Source: an uncultured Lachnospiraceae bacterium
GTDB taxonomy: Bacteria > Bacillota > Clostridia > Lachnospirales > Lachnospiraceae
Direction of reading: 5' to 3'
Assembly (NCBI GenBank): GCA_948441955.1
Contig: CAOJQZ010000014.1
Coordinates: 1 to 39,618, forward strand
Length of the DNA: 39,618 bases
Shown: positions 32,799 through 39,618 of the stretch, piece after piece
Numbering within the stretch: position 1 is the first letter of the stretch
Layout: each line of letters begins with the position of its first letter
The notes under the pieces: model-generated
The model's database searches: none
Told to the model about the DNA's origin: nothing
The model's input: the letters and a program-made list of their open reading frames with translations, nothing else
Program-made: the position numbers and the translations under genes

Positions 32799-33635
32799 AT
32801 GAGTAAAGAGTATGAGAGATTAGAAAAATGCTATGAATCCGTGAAAAAGCGGATCGGTTTTCAGCCGGAAATAGCGCTGGTATTAGGCTCCGGGCTTGGA
32901 GATTTTGCGGAGGATATACAGATGGAGGCAAGCCTTGACTATAAGGATATTGAGGGCTTTCCTGTATCCACTGCACCAGGGCATAGGGGCCGGTTTGTTT
33001 TTGGTACGGTTAAGGGAGTAAAGGTTGTAATTATGCAGGGCCGGGTGCATTGCTACGAGGGATATCCGGTACGTGATGTTGTGCTACCCATCCGCCTGAT
33101 GAAGATGATGGGTGCAAAGGCGCTGATGCTTACCAATGCGGCCGGAGGAATTAACGCGGAGTATCAGGCCGGAGATTTTATGCTCCTTAAGGATCAGATA
33201 TCTTGTTTTGTCGAATCTCCTCTTATTGGTGAAAATGTAGAGGAGTTAGGACCGCGCTTCTGTGATATGAGTGAGGTATACGACAAGAATTTAAGAGATA
33301 TCATTAAGAAAACCGGAGAAGGGCTTGGGATTCCTCTTAAGGAAGGCACGTATGTCCAGCTTAAAGGGCCGAATTTTGAGACGCCTGCGGAAATCAGGAT
33401 GCTGCGGAGCCTGGGCGCGGACGCAGTTGGAATGAGCACCGCCTGCGAGGCAGTTGCCGCAAACCACATGGAAATGAAGATATGCGGCATTTCCTGTATT
33501 TCCAATATGGGAAGCGGGATGACAGACGAGCCCTTAAGCCAGCAGGAGGTAGAGGAGACAGCCGCGCGAGTTGCGCCGCTGTTTAAAAGACTTTTGACGG
33601 AATCAATTGTAAATATCGCAGAGAACCTGAAATAA
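32799..33635 (+). CDS. Purine nucleoside phosphorylase (trimeric, PNP/MTAP superfamily)
   Basis: A 278-residue phosphorylase splitting purine (deoxy)nucleosides with phosphate to the base and (deoxy)ribose-1-phosphate. It has GSGLGDF, the phosphate/ribose site APGHRGRFVFG and MQGRVHCYEGYP, the TNAAGGIN motif, and GPNFETPAEIRM. Near the base-binding site it reads CISNMGSGM: an Asn, as in 6-oxopurine-specific PNP, rather than the Asp of MTA phosphorylases. That suggests inosine/guanosine-type substrates and explains the deaminase encoded two genes on. The gene lies 45 bases after the LacI gene. Confidence 0.92.
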   Translation: MSKEYERLEKCYESVKKRIGFQPEIALVLGSGLGDFAEDIQMEASLDYKDIEGFPVSTAPGHRGRFVFGTVKGVKVVIMQGRVHCYEGYPVRDVVLPIRLMKMMGAKALMLTNAAGGINAEYQAGDFMLLKDQISCFVESPLIGENVEELGPRFCDMSEVYDKNLRDIIKKTGEGLGIPLKEGTYVQLKGPNFETPAEIRMLRSLGADAVGMSTACEAVAANHMEMKICGISCISNMGSGMTDEPLSQQEVEETAARVAPLFKRLLTESIVNIAENLK

Positions 33636-33694
33636 AATATCGCAGTATTTGTTATTTGCTGTGCCAGAAGAAAAGAATTTGGGAGTGCAAAAAA

Positions 33695-34741
33695 ATGAAG
33701 ACAGAAAATATAATGCTAAGCAACGACGGGAAGAATATCATCATTCTTGACCAGACACAGCTTCCGAACCATACAGAATATCTTACCCTTGACACTGCGG
33801 AAGAGATGTATGACGCAATCTTCCATCTGAAAGTGCGGGGCGCTCCGGCAATCGGGATTTTTGCCGCTTATGGTGTCTATTGCTTAAGCCGGAAGATTAC
33901 AGAGAAAGGGTATGATCAATTTTATCAGAAGTTTGCAAAATATGCGGATTATTTGGAAAGCGCAAGACCTACGGCAGTGAATTTAAGCTGGGCTCTTGAC
34001 AGAATGAGGCAGACGGTGGAAAAGAACAGGGAGCGCCCTGTGGAGGAAATTGTAAAGCTTCTTAAGGAGGAAGCGGAGAATATTCAGAAGGAAGATATTG
34101 ACATGTGCCGAAGGATTTCGGAATATGGACTGACGCTCATTAAGGATGGAGACGGAATCTTAACCCACTGCAATGCAGGTCCCTTGGCGACCTCCCGGTA
34201 TGGGACGGCTCTTGGCCCGGTTCTTCTTGGCAGAGAGAGAAGTATGAATTTCCATGTATTTGTAGATGAGACAAGACCTCTTCTGCAGGGAGCAAGGCTG
34301 ACTGCATATGAGCTTATAAAGGCAGGGGTTGACGCTACGCTTATTTGCGACAATATGGCATCCAGTGTGATGAAAAAGGGATGGGTTAAGGCCTGCTTCG
34401 TAGGCTGTGATCGTATAGCAGCTAATGGGGATACGGCAAATAAGGTCGGTACAAGCGGTGTGGCTGTTCTTGCGAAGTATTATGGTATTCCTTTTTACGT
34501 GCTGGGTCCCACATCTACTATAGACATGTCCTGCAGGTCGGGGGACGATATTCAGATTGAGCTGCGGGACGGAGAGGAAATAAAAACAAAATACTACCAA
34601 AAGCCCATGGCGCCGGAAGGCATCAAATGCTACAATCCGGCATTTGACGTTACGGATCATGAGCTGATTACCGGAATTATTACAGAACGAGGCATCTTAA
34701 GGGCGCCGTATACTGAAAGTCTTGCAGAAATCATGAAATAA
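33695..34741 (+). CDS. mtnA: S-methyl-5-thioribose-1-phosphate isomerase (MtnA family)
   Basis: A 348-residue aldose-1-phosphate to ketose-1-phosphate isomerase. Catalytic Cys159 (THCNAGPLAT) and Asp239 (GCDRIAANGD) align with Cys160 and Asp240 of B. subtilis MtnA. Other blocks are LKVRGAPAIGIFAAYG, RPTAVNLSWALDR and DETRPLLQGARLTAYEL. The frame opens at 33656, but the ATG at 33695, with GGGAG upstream, gives the family N-terminus. No other methionine-salvage genes (mtnK, mtnB, mtnD) are present, so its substrate is likely the sugar-1-phosphate made by the neighbouring phosphorylase, such as methylthioribose-1-phosphate or 5-deoxyribose-1-phosphate (inference). Confidence 0.93.
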   Translation: MKTENIMLSNDGKNIIILDQTQLPNHTEYLTLDTAEEMYDAIFHLKVRGAPAIGIFAAYGVYCLSRKITEKGYDQFYQKFAKYADYLESARPTAVNLSWALDRMRQTVEKNRERPVEEIVKLLKEEAENIQKEDIDMCRRISEYGLTLIKDGDGILTHCNAGPLATSRYGTALGPVLLGRERSMNFHVFVDETRPLLQGARLTAYELIKAGVDATLICDNMASSVMKKGWVKACFVGCDRIAANGDTANKVGTSGVAVLAKYYGIPFYVLGPTSTIDMSCRSGDDIQIELRDGEEIKTKYYQKPMAPEGIKCYNPAFDVTDHELITGIITERGILRAPYTESLAEIMK

Positions 34742-34795
34742 TTGAAAACACTTGTAACCGGGACAGAGCCGCATAATAAAAAGAGGGGGCACGCT

Positions 34796-36067
34796 ATGAG
34801 AACCAGAATATATAACGCAAGAATATTGACAATGACCGAAGGTAATAAAATAATAAATGGAGAAATACGGATCTGCGGAAGCCGGATTCAGTATGTAGGA
34901 GAAGAAAAGAAGGACGATACAGTATGGGACAGGGAGATTGACGCAGGCGGCAATCTTATTATGCCGGGTTTTAAAAACGCCCATACACATTCCGCCATGA
35001 CATTTTTACGCTCCTATGCGGATGATCTTCCGCTTTTAGATTGGCTGAATAAGCAGGTATTTCCTATGGAGGCAAAGCTTACAAAGGAGCACATCTATGA
35101 TCTTTCCAAGCTTGCGGTTATGGAATACCTTACCAGCGGAATTACCGCTAATTTTGATATGTATCTTACTCCCGAAACTATTGCAGAGGCGTCTGTTGAC
35201 TGCGGTTTTCGAACGGTAATGGCGGGCGGCGTCAATGATTTCAGCCAGTCCGTGGAGGAATTAGAAGGGTGGTATCAGACCTATAACCAGTATCATGAGC
35301 TAATCAGCTTTCAGCTGGGATTCCATGCAGAATATACTACCGGGAGGAAAATACTGGAAAGAATCAGCGCTCTCTCCCATAAATACCATGCTCCGGTATT
35401 TGCCCATAATTCAGAGAGCAGGCAGGAGGTAGCCCAGTGTATGGAGAGGACTGGTATGACACCCACAGCCTACATGAATGAGCTTGGACTGTTTGACTAC
35501 GGCGGAGGCGGTTACCACTGTGTCCATATGACGGAAGAGGATCTTCAGATATTTGCGGATAAAAAGCTTTCTGTCATTACAAACCCGGGCTCTAACACAA
35601 AGCTTGCCAGCGGGATAGCTCCTGTGCAGGCTATGCTGGACAAAGGAATTAATATCGGTATCGGAACAGACGGGCCTGCAAGCAACAACTGTCTGGATAT
35701 GTTCCGGGAAATGTTCCTCGTCACAGGGCTTGCAAAGCTTAAAGAGGACGATGCCTCGGCGGTGGATGCGGACAAAGTGCTCTATATGGCAACTGTAGGG
35801 GGAGCGCGGGCTATGGGGCTTACGGATTGCGATGTCCTTGGGGAAGGGAAGCTGGCGGATTTGATCATGATAAACCTGAGACGGCCTAATATGCAGCCTC
35901 TGAATAATCTTACAAAAAATATTGTTTACAGCGGCAGTAAGGAAAATGTTGCGCTTACAATGGTGAATGGAAAGATTCTGTACGAAAACGGAGAATTTCA
36001 TATCGGAGTGCGGCCGGAAGAGGTGTATGAGAAGGCAAATCGGATTATAAGCTCATTTACTTTATAG
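34796..36067 (+). CDS. Amidohydrolase: MTA/S-adenosylhomocysteine/5'-deoxyadenosine deaminase (MtaD-like)
   Basis: A 423-residue metal-dependent amidohydrolase of the MtaD/SahH-deaminase group, which converts 5'-modified adenosines to inosines. Metal and catalytic residues are in NAHTHSAM, GFHAEYT, HCVHMTEEDL and GTDGPASNN. The long frame opens at a TTG-linked region at 34742, but AGAGGGGG directly before the ATG at 34796 fixes that start. As the last gene of the nucleoside locus it would make inosine-type substrates for the preceding phosphorylase, whose product feeds MtnA. Guanine or chlorohydrolase-type activity cannot be excluded. Confidence 0.9.
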   Translation: MRTRIYNARILTMTEGNKIINGEIRICGSRIQYVGEEKKDDTVWDREIDAGGNLIMPGFKNAHTHSAMTFLRSYADDLPLLDWLNKQVFPMEAKLTKEHIYDLSKLAVMEYLTSGITANFDMYLTPETIAEASVDCGFRTVMAGGVNDFSQSVEELEGWYQTYNQYHELISFQLGFHAEYTTGRKILERISALSHKYHAPVFAHNSESRQEVAQCMERTGMTPTAYMNELGLFDYGGGGYHCVHMTEEDLQIFADKKLSVITNPGSNTKLASGIAPVQAMLDKGINIGIGTDGPASNNCLDMFREMFLVTGLAKLKEDDASAVDADKVLYMATVGGARAMGLTDCDVLGEGKLADLIMINLRRPNMQPLNNLTKNIVYSGSKENVALTMVNGKILYENGEFHIGVRPEEVYEKANRIISSFTL

Positions 36068-36076
36068 AAGTCCCGT

Positions 36077-36103
36077 TAAGAAAAAGTGCAGAAATGCCGA
36101 TAT
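36077..36103 (+). promoter_or_regulatory. Sigma-D/sigma-28 flagellar promoter
   Basis: TAAG at 36077-36080 and GCCGATAT at 36096-36103 are separated by 15 bases. The -10 box is a perfect match to the flagellar sigma factor consensus and the -35 is 3 of 4 to TAAA. It lies 59 bases before the flagellin start. A short AT-rich inverted repeat and a GGGGGA ribosome binding site fill the leader. Confidence 0.85.
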
Positions 36104-36162
36104 ATAGATAATTGAGAGAAACTAATTAATAATATATATATGCTATATATCTGGGGGACCGT

Positions 36163-38040
36163 ATGAGGATACAGCATAATATTTCATCTTTGAATGTACA
36201 TCGAAATTTGAACGCAAATCATTCAGCTATTGCAAAGAATTTGGAAAAACTCAGTTCAGGATATAAGATTAACCGTGCCGGAGATGATGCGGCAGGACTT
36301 GCTGTGTCCGAAAAAATGAGAGCGCAGATTACAGGCCTTAATCAGGCTGTGCAGAATGCTGAGGACGGTATATCCCTGGTGCAGACAGTAGAAGGTGCGG
36401 TGACAGAAGTGCATGCCATGCTTAACCGTATGATGGAGCTGTCCGTGCAGTCTGCAAATGGGACCTATACTGACGAGGAACGCGCCATGATGCATAAAGA
36501 GGTGGAGCAGATCAAGACCGAAATATCCCGGATTGGAAAGACTACAACATTTAACGGTATTCGTCTTTTCCCGGGAGAAGAATCAAACGGCGCACGCGGC
36601 GGCATGGCTGCATATGGTATTACGCTGGATCTGACAAACAGAACCTGTAAGGTGGATTATATTCATAGGGTGGATGAGGCCTCCGGCGTAGGAGGAAGCA
36701 GGGCGGCCAGCGGTCATGAGGCGCTTGCCGACAAGATTGCGACAGAATTTTTCCCCAATGCGATTGCGCAGATCTTTGATGCGTTTCCGGCCTTGAAAAA
36801 TGAAGTCGGAACCGAAAAGATTGGAATGGAGCTGCATGTAAGGAATGTTGACGGCCGGGGCGGTACGCTGGCGTATGCTCAGTTTTCATTCTATAAAGAC
36901 GGCAGACCTTTCGGAATGCAGATCCGGGTAGACGCCGCGGATTTTTCTGACGCGTCTATAGAGGACGGCAGTCCTGATGCAGCAAAGCTGGAGTCTACAA
37001 TTGCCCATGAATTAATGCATTCTGTCATGCAGTACACAATGACAGACGGTATGAGCGGAAGAAACGGTGCGGAAAAATTCCCTGAATGGTTCACCGAAGG
37101 AACGGCGCAGCTTGCAGGCGGCGGATTTCCTACGAACTGGAATGCGGAGCTCGAACAGATTGCATCGAAGCTTGGCAGTGCTGCTGATTCTTCTCAGGAC
37201 GGGGTAGTTTCGGATTACTTGAAAAAATATTCTGTGGCAGGGAGACCCTATGGACACGGTTATCTTGCCAGCGCCTATATCGGTTATCTTGCAAATGGCG
37301 GCGGAGCAGTTACAGGAGCGGGAATTGCGGCCGGTATGGATAAGATATTTGATGAGATTATAAATAATAATGTCAGTCTTTATGATGCGATAGCAAAGCA
37401 TACTGGCGGAAAAATAAAAAATCTGGCGGATCTGGAACAATTATTCAGTCAGCCGGATGCAGCCCTTACTGCATTTGTAAGAGGGCTTTCCTTTGAGTCT
37501 AAGGGGGGCGCAGGCTCTGTGATAACAGCCGGTTTGAATGTAGGCGGCGCGTCCATTATCGGTGACAGTGTAAAGACAGATCAGGCATTCCATGTAGTAG
37601 ATAAGGCCGTTATTCCTCCGGGAGAGATGGTAGGCGCCGCAGGGATTCAGCTGATGGTAGGGGCTGATAATGATAAAAATAACTTAATTAATGTGGAACT
37701 CTTTGAGATGAATTGCGATACGCTGGGGCTTACAGGGACGAATGTGTTAGGACAGGAGGACGCCCGCCTTGCTATACAGGAAGTAAATGACGCCATTGAT
37801 AAGGTCAGCTTTCTGCGCGGCTATTACGGCGCGCTGCAGAATCGACTGGAGCATACGGTTTCTAACCTTGGCAACGTGGTGGAAAACCTGACGGCGGCGG
37901 AATCGCGCATCCGTGATACGGATATGGCTAAGACAATGATGGAATATGTGCGTAATCAAATTCTGATACAGAGCAGTCAGTCTATGCTTGCCCAGGCGAA
38001 TCAACAGCCTAGTTCTGTTCTCCAATTACTGAACGCGTAG
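36163..38040 (+). CDS. Flagellin with inserted metallopeptidase domain (flagellinolysin)
   Basis: A 625-residue flagellin that should build a filament able to cut proteins. Residues 1 to about 140 are the conserved D0/D1 region (MRIQHNISSLNVHRNLNANH; KLSSGYKINRAGDDAAGLAV; FNGIRLF). About residues 510-625 are the matching C-terminal part, ending in QSSQSMLAQANQQPSSVLQL. The centre, about 150-480, replaces the usual variable region with a zinc peptidase: HELMH at 282-286 and, downstream, EWFTEGTAQ with Glu312 as the likely third ligand, a gluzincin arrangement like M9 collagenases. This matches the flagellinolysin family described in Clostridium haemolyticum. It has its own sigma-D promoter; no other flagellar gene is in the window. 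Confidence 0.95.
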   Translation: MRIQHNISSLNVHRNLNANHSAIAKNLEKLSSGYKINRAGDDAAGLAVSEKMRAQITGLNQAVQNAEDGISLVQTVEGAVTEVHAMLNRMMELSVQSANGTYTDEERAMMHKEVEQIKTEISRIGKTTTFNGIRLFPGEESNGARGGMAAYGITLDLTNRTCKVDYIHRVDEASGVGGSRAASGHEALADKIATEFFPNAIAQIFDAFPALKNEVGTEKIGMELHVRNVDGRGGTLAYAQFSFYKDGRPFGMQIRVDAADFSDASIEDGSPDAAKLESTIAHELMHSVMQYTMTDGMSGRNGAEKFPEWFTEGTAQLAGGGFPTNWNAELEQIASKLGSAADSSQDGVVSDYLKKYSVAGRPYGHGYLASAYIGYLANGGGAVTGAGIAAGMDKIFDEIINNNVSLYDAIAKHTGGKIKNLADLEQLFSQPDAALTAFVRGLSFESKGGAGSVITAGLNVGGASIIGDSVKTDQAFHVVDKAVIPPGEMVGAAGIQLMVGADNDKNNLINVELFEMNCDTLGLTGTNVLGQEDARLAIQEVNDAIDKVSFLRGYYGALQNRLEHTVSNLGNVVENLTAAESRIRDTDMAKTMMEYVRNQILIQSSQSMLAQANQQPSSVLQLLNA

Positions 38041-38113
38041 CAGCTTCAGGTAAGTGGGGAAAGGATTGCTGTACTTTGCCGGAATGTCGTCTGTCAATAA
38101 GAGAGGAATAAAT

Positions 38114-38491
38114 ATGGGTAGAATTACTGAATTTACATGTTCATCCTGCGGCATGTCCTGTCAGCTTTTTCTTGGACATGGCATGGGTCATGGCACTTTA
38201 GAAAATGTGCTGCAAGAATTTTCAGCAGATGTTCAGCAGAAAATTCTTGCAGATACAGAGGAAGAAAAGATACCTTCTTTTGAATTTAGTTATCGTCCTG
38301 CCGTATGCCGGCAATGCCGAAAAGTACTGTCTGTTCCGGTTATTCACTTGCATCGTACCAGAAGGACTTATTTTGAACCCTGCCCTGTCTGCGGAAAATT
38401 TGTTTCTATTTTGCAGGACAGTGAAGAGGTAACATGTCCCTGCTGCGGGGAGGGAATTTTGGAAAAAAAGGATACAGGAAATTGGGACTAG
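38114..38491 (+). CDS. Zinc-ribbon protein of unknown function
   Basis: A 125-residue protein with four cysteine clusters: CSSCGMSC near the N-terminus, CRQCRK in the middle, and CPVCGK and CPCCGEG near the end. These form probably two zinc ribbons around a helical segment. The open frame reaches back to about 38054, but GAGAGG at 38101-38106 fits the ATG at 38114. It lies 73 bases downstream of the flagellin gene without an obvious terminator between, so co-expression is possible. I do not recognise a specific family. Confidence 0.75.
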   Translation: MGRITEFTCSSCGMSCQLFLGHGMGHGTLENVLQEFSADVQQKILADTEEEKIPSFEFSYRPAVCRQCRKVLSVPVIHLHRTRRTYFEPCPVCGKFVSILQDSEEVTCPCCGEGILEKKDTGNWD

Positions 38492-38523
38492 GCTCCGGGC
38501 AAGGCCGGCAGTCAGCTGTTGCT

Positions 38524-38991
38524 TTATGCATTACAGTAAAATTGCATTTCCTGCCAATGCTTAAAATGGTATGGATGCTCTTTTTCAAGATAATGTCCGC
38601 AATATAAGAAGGTGACAATATCCATATCGTCAAAGAGATCAAAAGGCCAGCTGTCCCAATCGTAATAAGCGTCTTCAGCTTCTGCCTCCAAATCTGGAAT
38701 AATGCTTTCCATCAGGAATCTTGACTCTTCCATAACTAAGTATAATATCAATTCCTCTGCCACTGTATGGGCAACAAAAAGTGTTCCGCCGGCGGCCTGC
38801 TTACGATAACGTTTGAGGGTAGTTTTCATGTTGTACAGAAAATCATAATCATATTGCATTAGAAATTGCGGCGGCATGCTGTCCTTCAGCCAGGAGGGAT
38901 CCAGTTCTCCGATATGGGTTCCTTTCGGCTGACAAGACAGAGCTTCCAGATCCTCTTTTATGTTGTCAAGAAGTATATCACTGCCGATCAC
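38524..38991 (-). CDS. Unrecognised acidic protein, 5' end unclear
   Basis: A 155-codon minus-strand frame from a GTG at 38991. It encodes a soluble acidic protein with a conspicuous DAYYDWDSWPFDLFDDMDIV segment and no signal peptide. The same frame stays open a further 48 codons upstream, to 39135, encoding protein-like sequence (EIWPYALAKHLGDAAAISFV) but no ATG, GTG or TTG. The gene may therefore have lost its start, or be frameshifted or truncated. The family is not recognised. It is convergent with the zinc-ribbon gene. Confidence 0.55.
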   Translation of the reverse strand: MIGSDILLDNIKEDLEALSCQPKGTHIGELDPSWLKDSMPPQFLMQYDYDFLYNMKTTLKRYRKQAAGGTLFVAHTVAEELILYLVMEESRFLMESIIPDLEAEAEDAYYDWDSWPFDLFDDMDIVTFLYCGHYLEKEHPYHFKHWQEMQFYCNA

Positions 38992-39152
38992 AAATGAAAT
39001 AGCTGCAGCATCTCCTAAATGCTTTGCAAGCGCGTAAGGCCATATTTCACTTCGTCTGTATTGGTCAATAGCTATTTCATATTCTCCTTCCTCCTGCTCC
39101 GGAAATGTATGCCAGTTTAAAGTTTTAAAGTAATTTTAAATTTGGTGAGTGC

Positions 39153-39158
39153 TATAAT
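39153..39158 (+). promoter_or_regulatory. Extended -10 promoter for the acetyltransferase-like gene
   Basis: TGCTATAAT, an extended -10 with a perfect TATAAT at 39153-39158, lies about 85 bases before the start codon. The -35 region is weak. Confidence 0.55.
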
Positions 39159-39243
39159 GTATGAAATGCATTGTAATTGAGGATATGGATAGACGAGCGA
39201 GGGGATTAAAGGGGTAAACAGGAATTTTTACAGGAGGATTAAC

Positions 39244-39618
39244 ATGACAGTTGACGTATATCAAAATTGCCCTAGTTATGAAAATGAATATTATATGCTG
39301 AGAATGATCAAGAAAGAGGACAAGACAGATTTATTAAAAGTATATTCTGATGAAAAAGCACTGCCATTTTTTAATAGTGACAATTGTGGTGGAGATGATT
39401 TTCACTATACAACTGAAAACAGAATGGAACAAGCGATTGAATATTGGCTTTGGGAATATGATAGAAAAGGTTTTGTCCGTTGGACGATTATTTCAAAGGT
39501 AACAAATGAGGCAATAGGTACGATAGAGCTTTTTCATCGGGAAGCCGGGGATTACTTTACAAATTGCGGTTTACTTAGATTGGATATTCGGAGCGATTAT
39601 GAAACTACAAGTGAAATT
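39244..39618 (+). CDS. GNAT-family N-acetyltransferase, 3' end cut by window
   Basis: An ATG at 39244 follows CAGGAGGATT and the frame stays open for 125 codons to the window end. The sequence YYMLRMIKKEDKTDLLKVYS at the start and RWTIISKVTNEAIGTIELFH later are the first strands of a GNAT acetyltransferase (RimJ/RimL-like). The acetyl-CoA-binding motif would lie beyond the window. Substrate unknown. Confidence 0.7.
   Translation, partial: MTVDVYQNCPSYENEYYMLRMIKKEDKTDLLKVYSDEKALPFFNSDNCGGDDFHYTTENRMEQAIEYWLWEYDRKGFVRWTIISKVTNEAIGTIELFHREAGDYFTNCGLLRLDIRSDYETTSEI

Noticed and set aside
33695..36067. A complete methionine salvage pathway.
   Set aside because: Only MtnA and a deaminase are present, without mtnK, mtnB, mtnC, mtnD or an obvious methylthioribulose aldolase.

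Overview
The window looks like chromosomal DNA of an anaerobic Clostridia member, most likely Lachnospiraceae. The evidence is GGAGG-type ribosome binding sites, TTGACA-N17-TATAAT-like promoters, intrinsic terminators, RbsABC-type and BmpA/NupA-type ABC systems, and a flagellin behind a sigma-D promoter. The species cannot be fixed from sequence alone.

Layout. (1) 1-3.85 kb: the edge of an unrecognised minus-strand gene, then an AT-rich PLD-nuclease/DEAD-helicase/DUF3427 protein followed by a NUDIX hydrolase; this may be a defence or repair pair. (2) 3.87-6.23 kb: housekeeping-type genes (a small CxxC protein, DUF2130, MmcQ/YjbR, free methionine sulfoxide reductase). (3) 6.45-16.3 kb: a SorC/DeoR-family sugar regulator, an RbsABC-type sugar ABC transporter, a fucose/arabinose-isomerase-like protein, a VOC protein, an SGNH hydrolase, an FGGY sugar kinase and a zinc dehydrogenase. 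(4) 16.46-25.84 kb: a complete bacterial microcompartment (BMC) operon with a second zinc dehydrogenase, triose-phosphate isomerase, an unknown protein, CoA-acylating aldehyde dehydrogenase, PduS/RnfC-like flavo-iron-sulfur protein, one BMC-T, two BMC-H, deoxyribose-phosphate aldolase, three BMC-P and a phosphotransacetylase. (5) 26.09-36.07 kb: a nucleoside salvage locus with a BMP-type ABC importer, nucleoside hydrolase, LacI regulator, purine nucleoside phosphorylase, an MtnA-type isomerase and an MTA/5'-deoxyadenosine/SAH-type deaminase. (6) 36.16-38.04 kb: a flagellin with an inserted HExxH metallopeptidase (flagellinolysin). (7) The remainder: a zinc-ribbon protein, a minus-strand ORF lacking a clear start, and a truncated acetyltransferase.

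How the genes may work together. Region 3 imports a sugar, isomerises it and phosphorylates it. Region 4 encapsulates an aldolase that releases acetaldehyde plus a triose phosphate. Acetaldehyde goes to acetyl-CoA and acetyl phosphate, and the triose phosphate is handled by a TPI that appears to carry its own encapsulation peptide. Region 5 supplies (deoxy)pentose phosphates from nucleosides. The locus therefore resembles the sugar-phosphate-utilising class of BMC. Three features stand out: a [4Fe-4S] motif appended to the aldolase, a probably encapsulated TPI, and an MtnA/deaminase/phosphorylase set next door. Together they suggest disposal of a deoxypentose, either 2-deoxyribose or 5-deoxyribose from 5'-deoxyadenosine. 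A shared ATGTTCAT-type motif at the promoters of regions 3 and 4 suggests that the SorC regulator controls both. Two perfect palindromes around the region 5 promoter suggest autoregulation of that region by its LacI protein.
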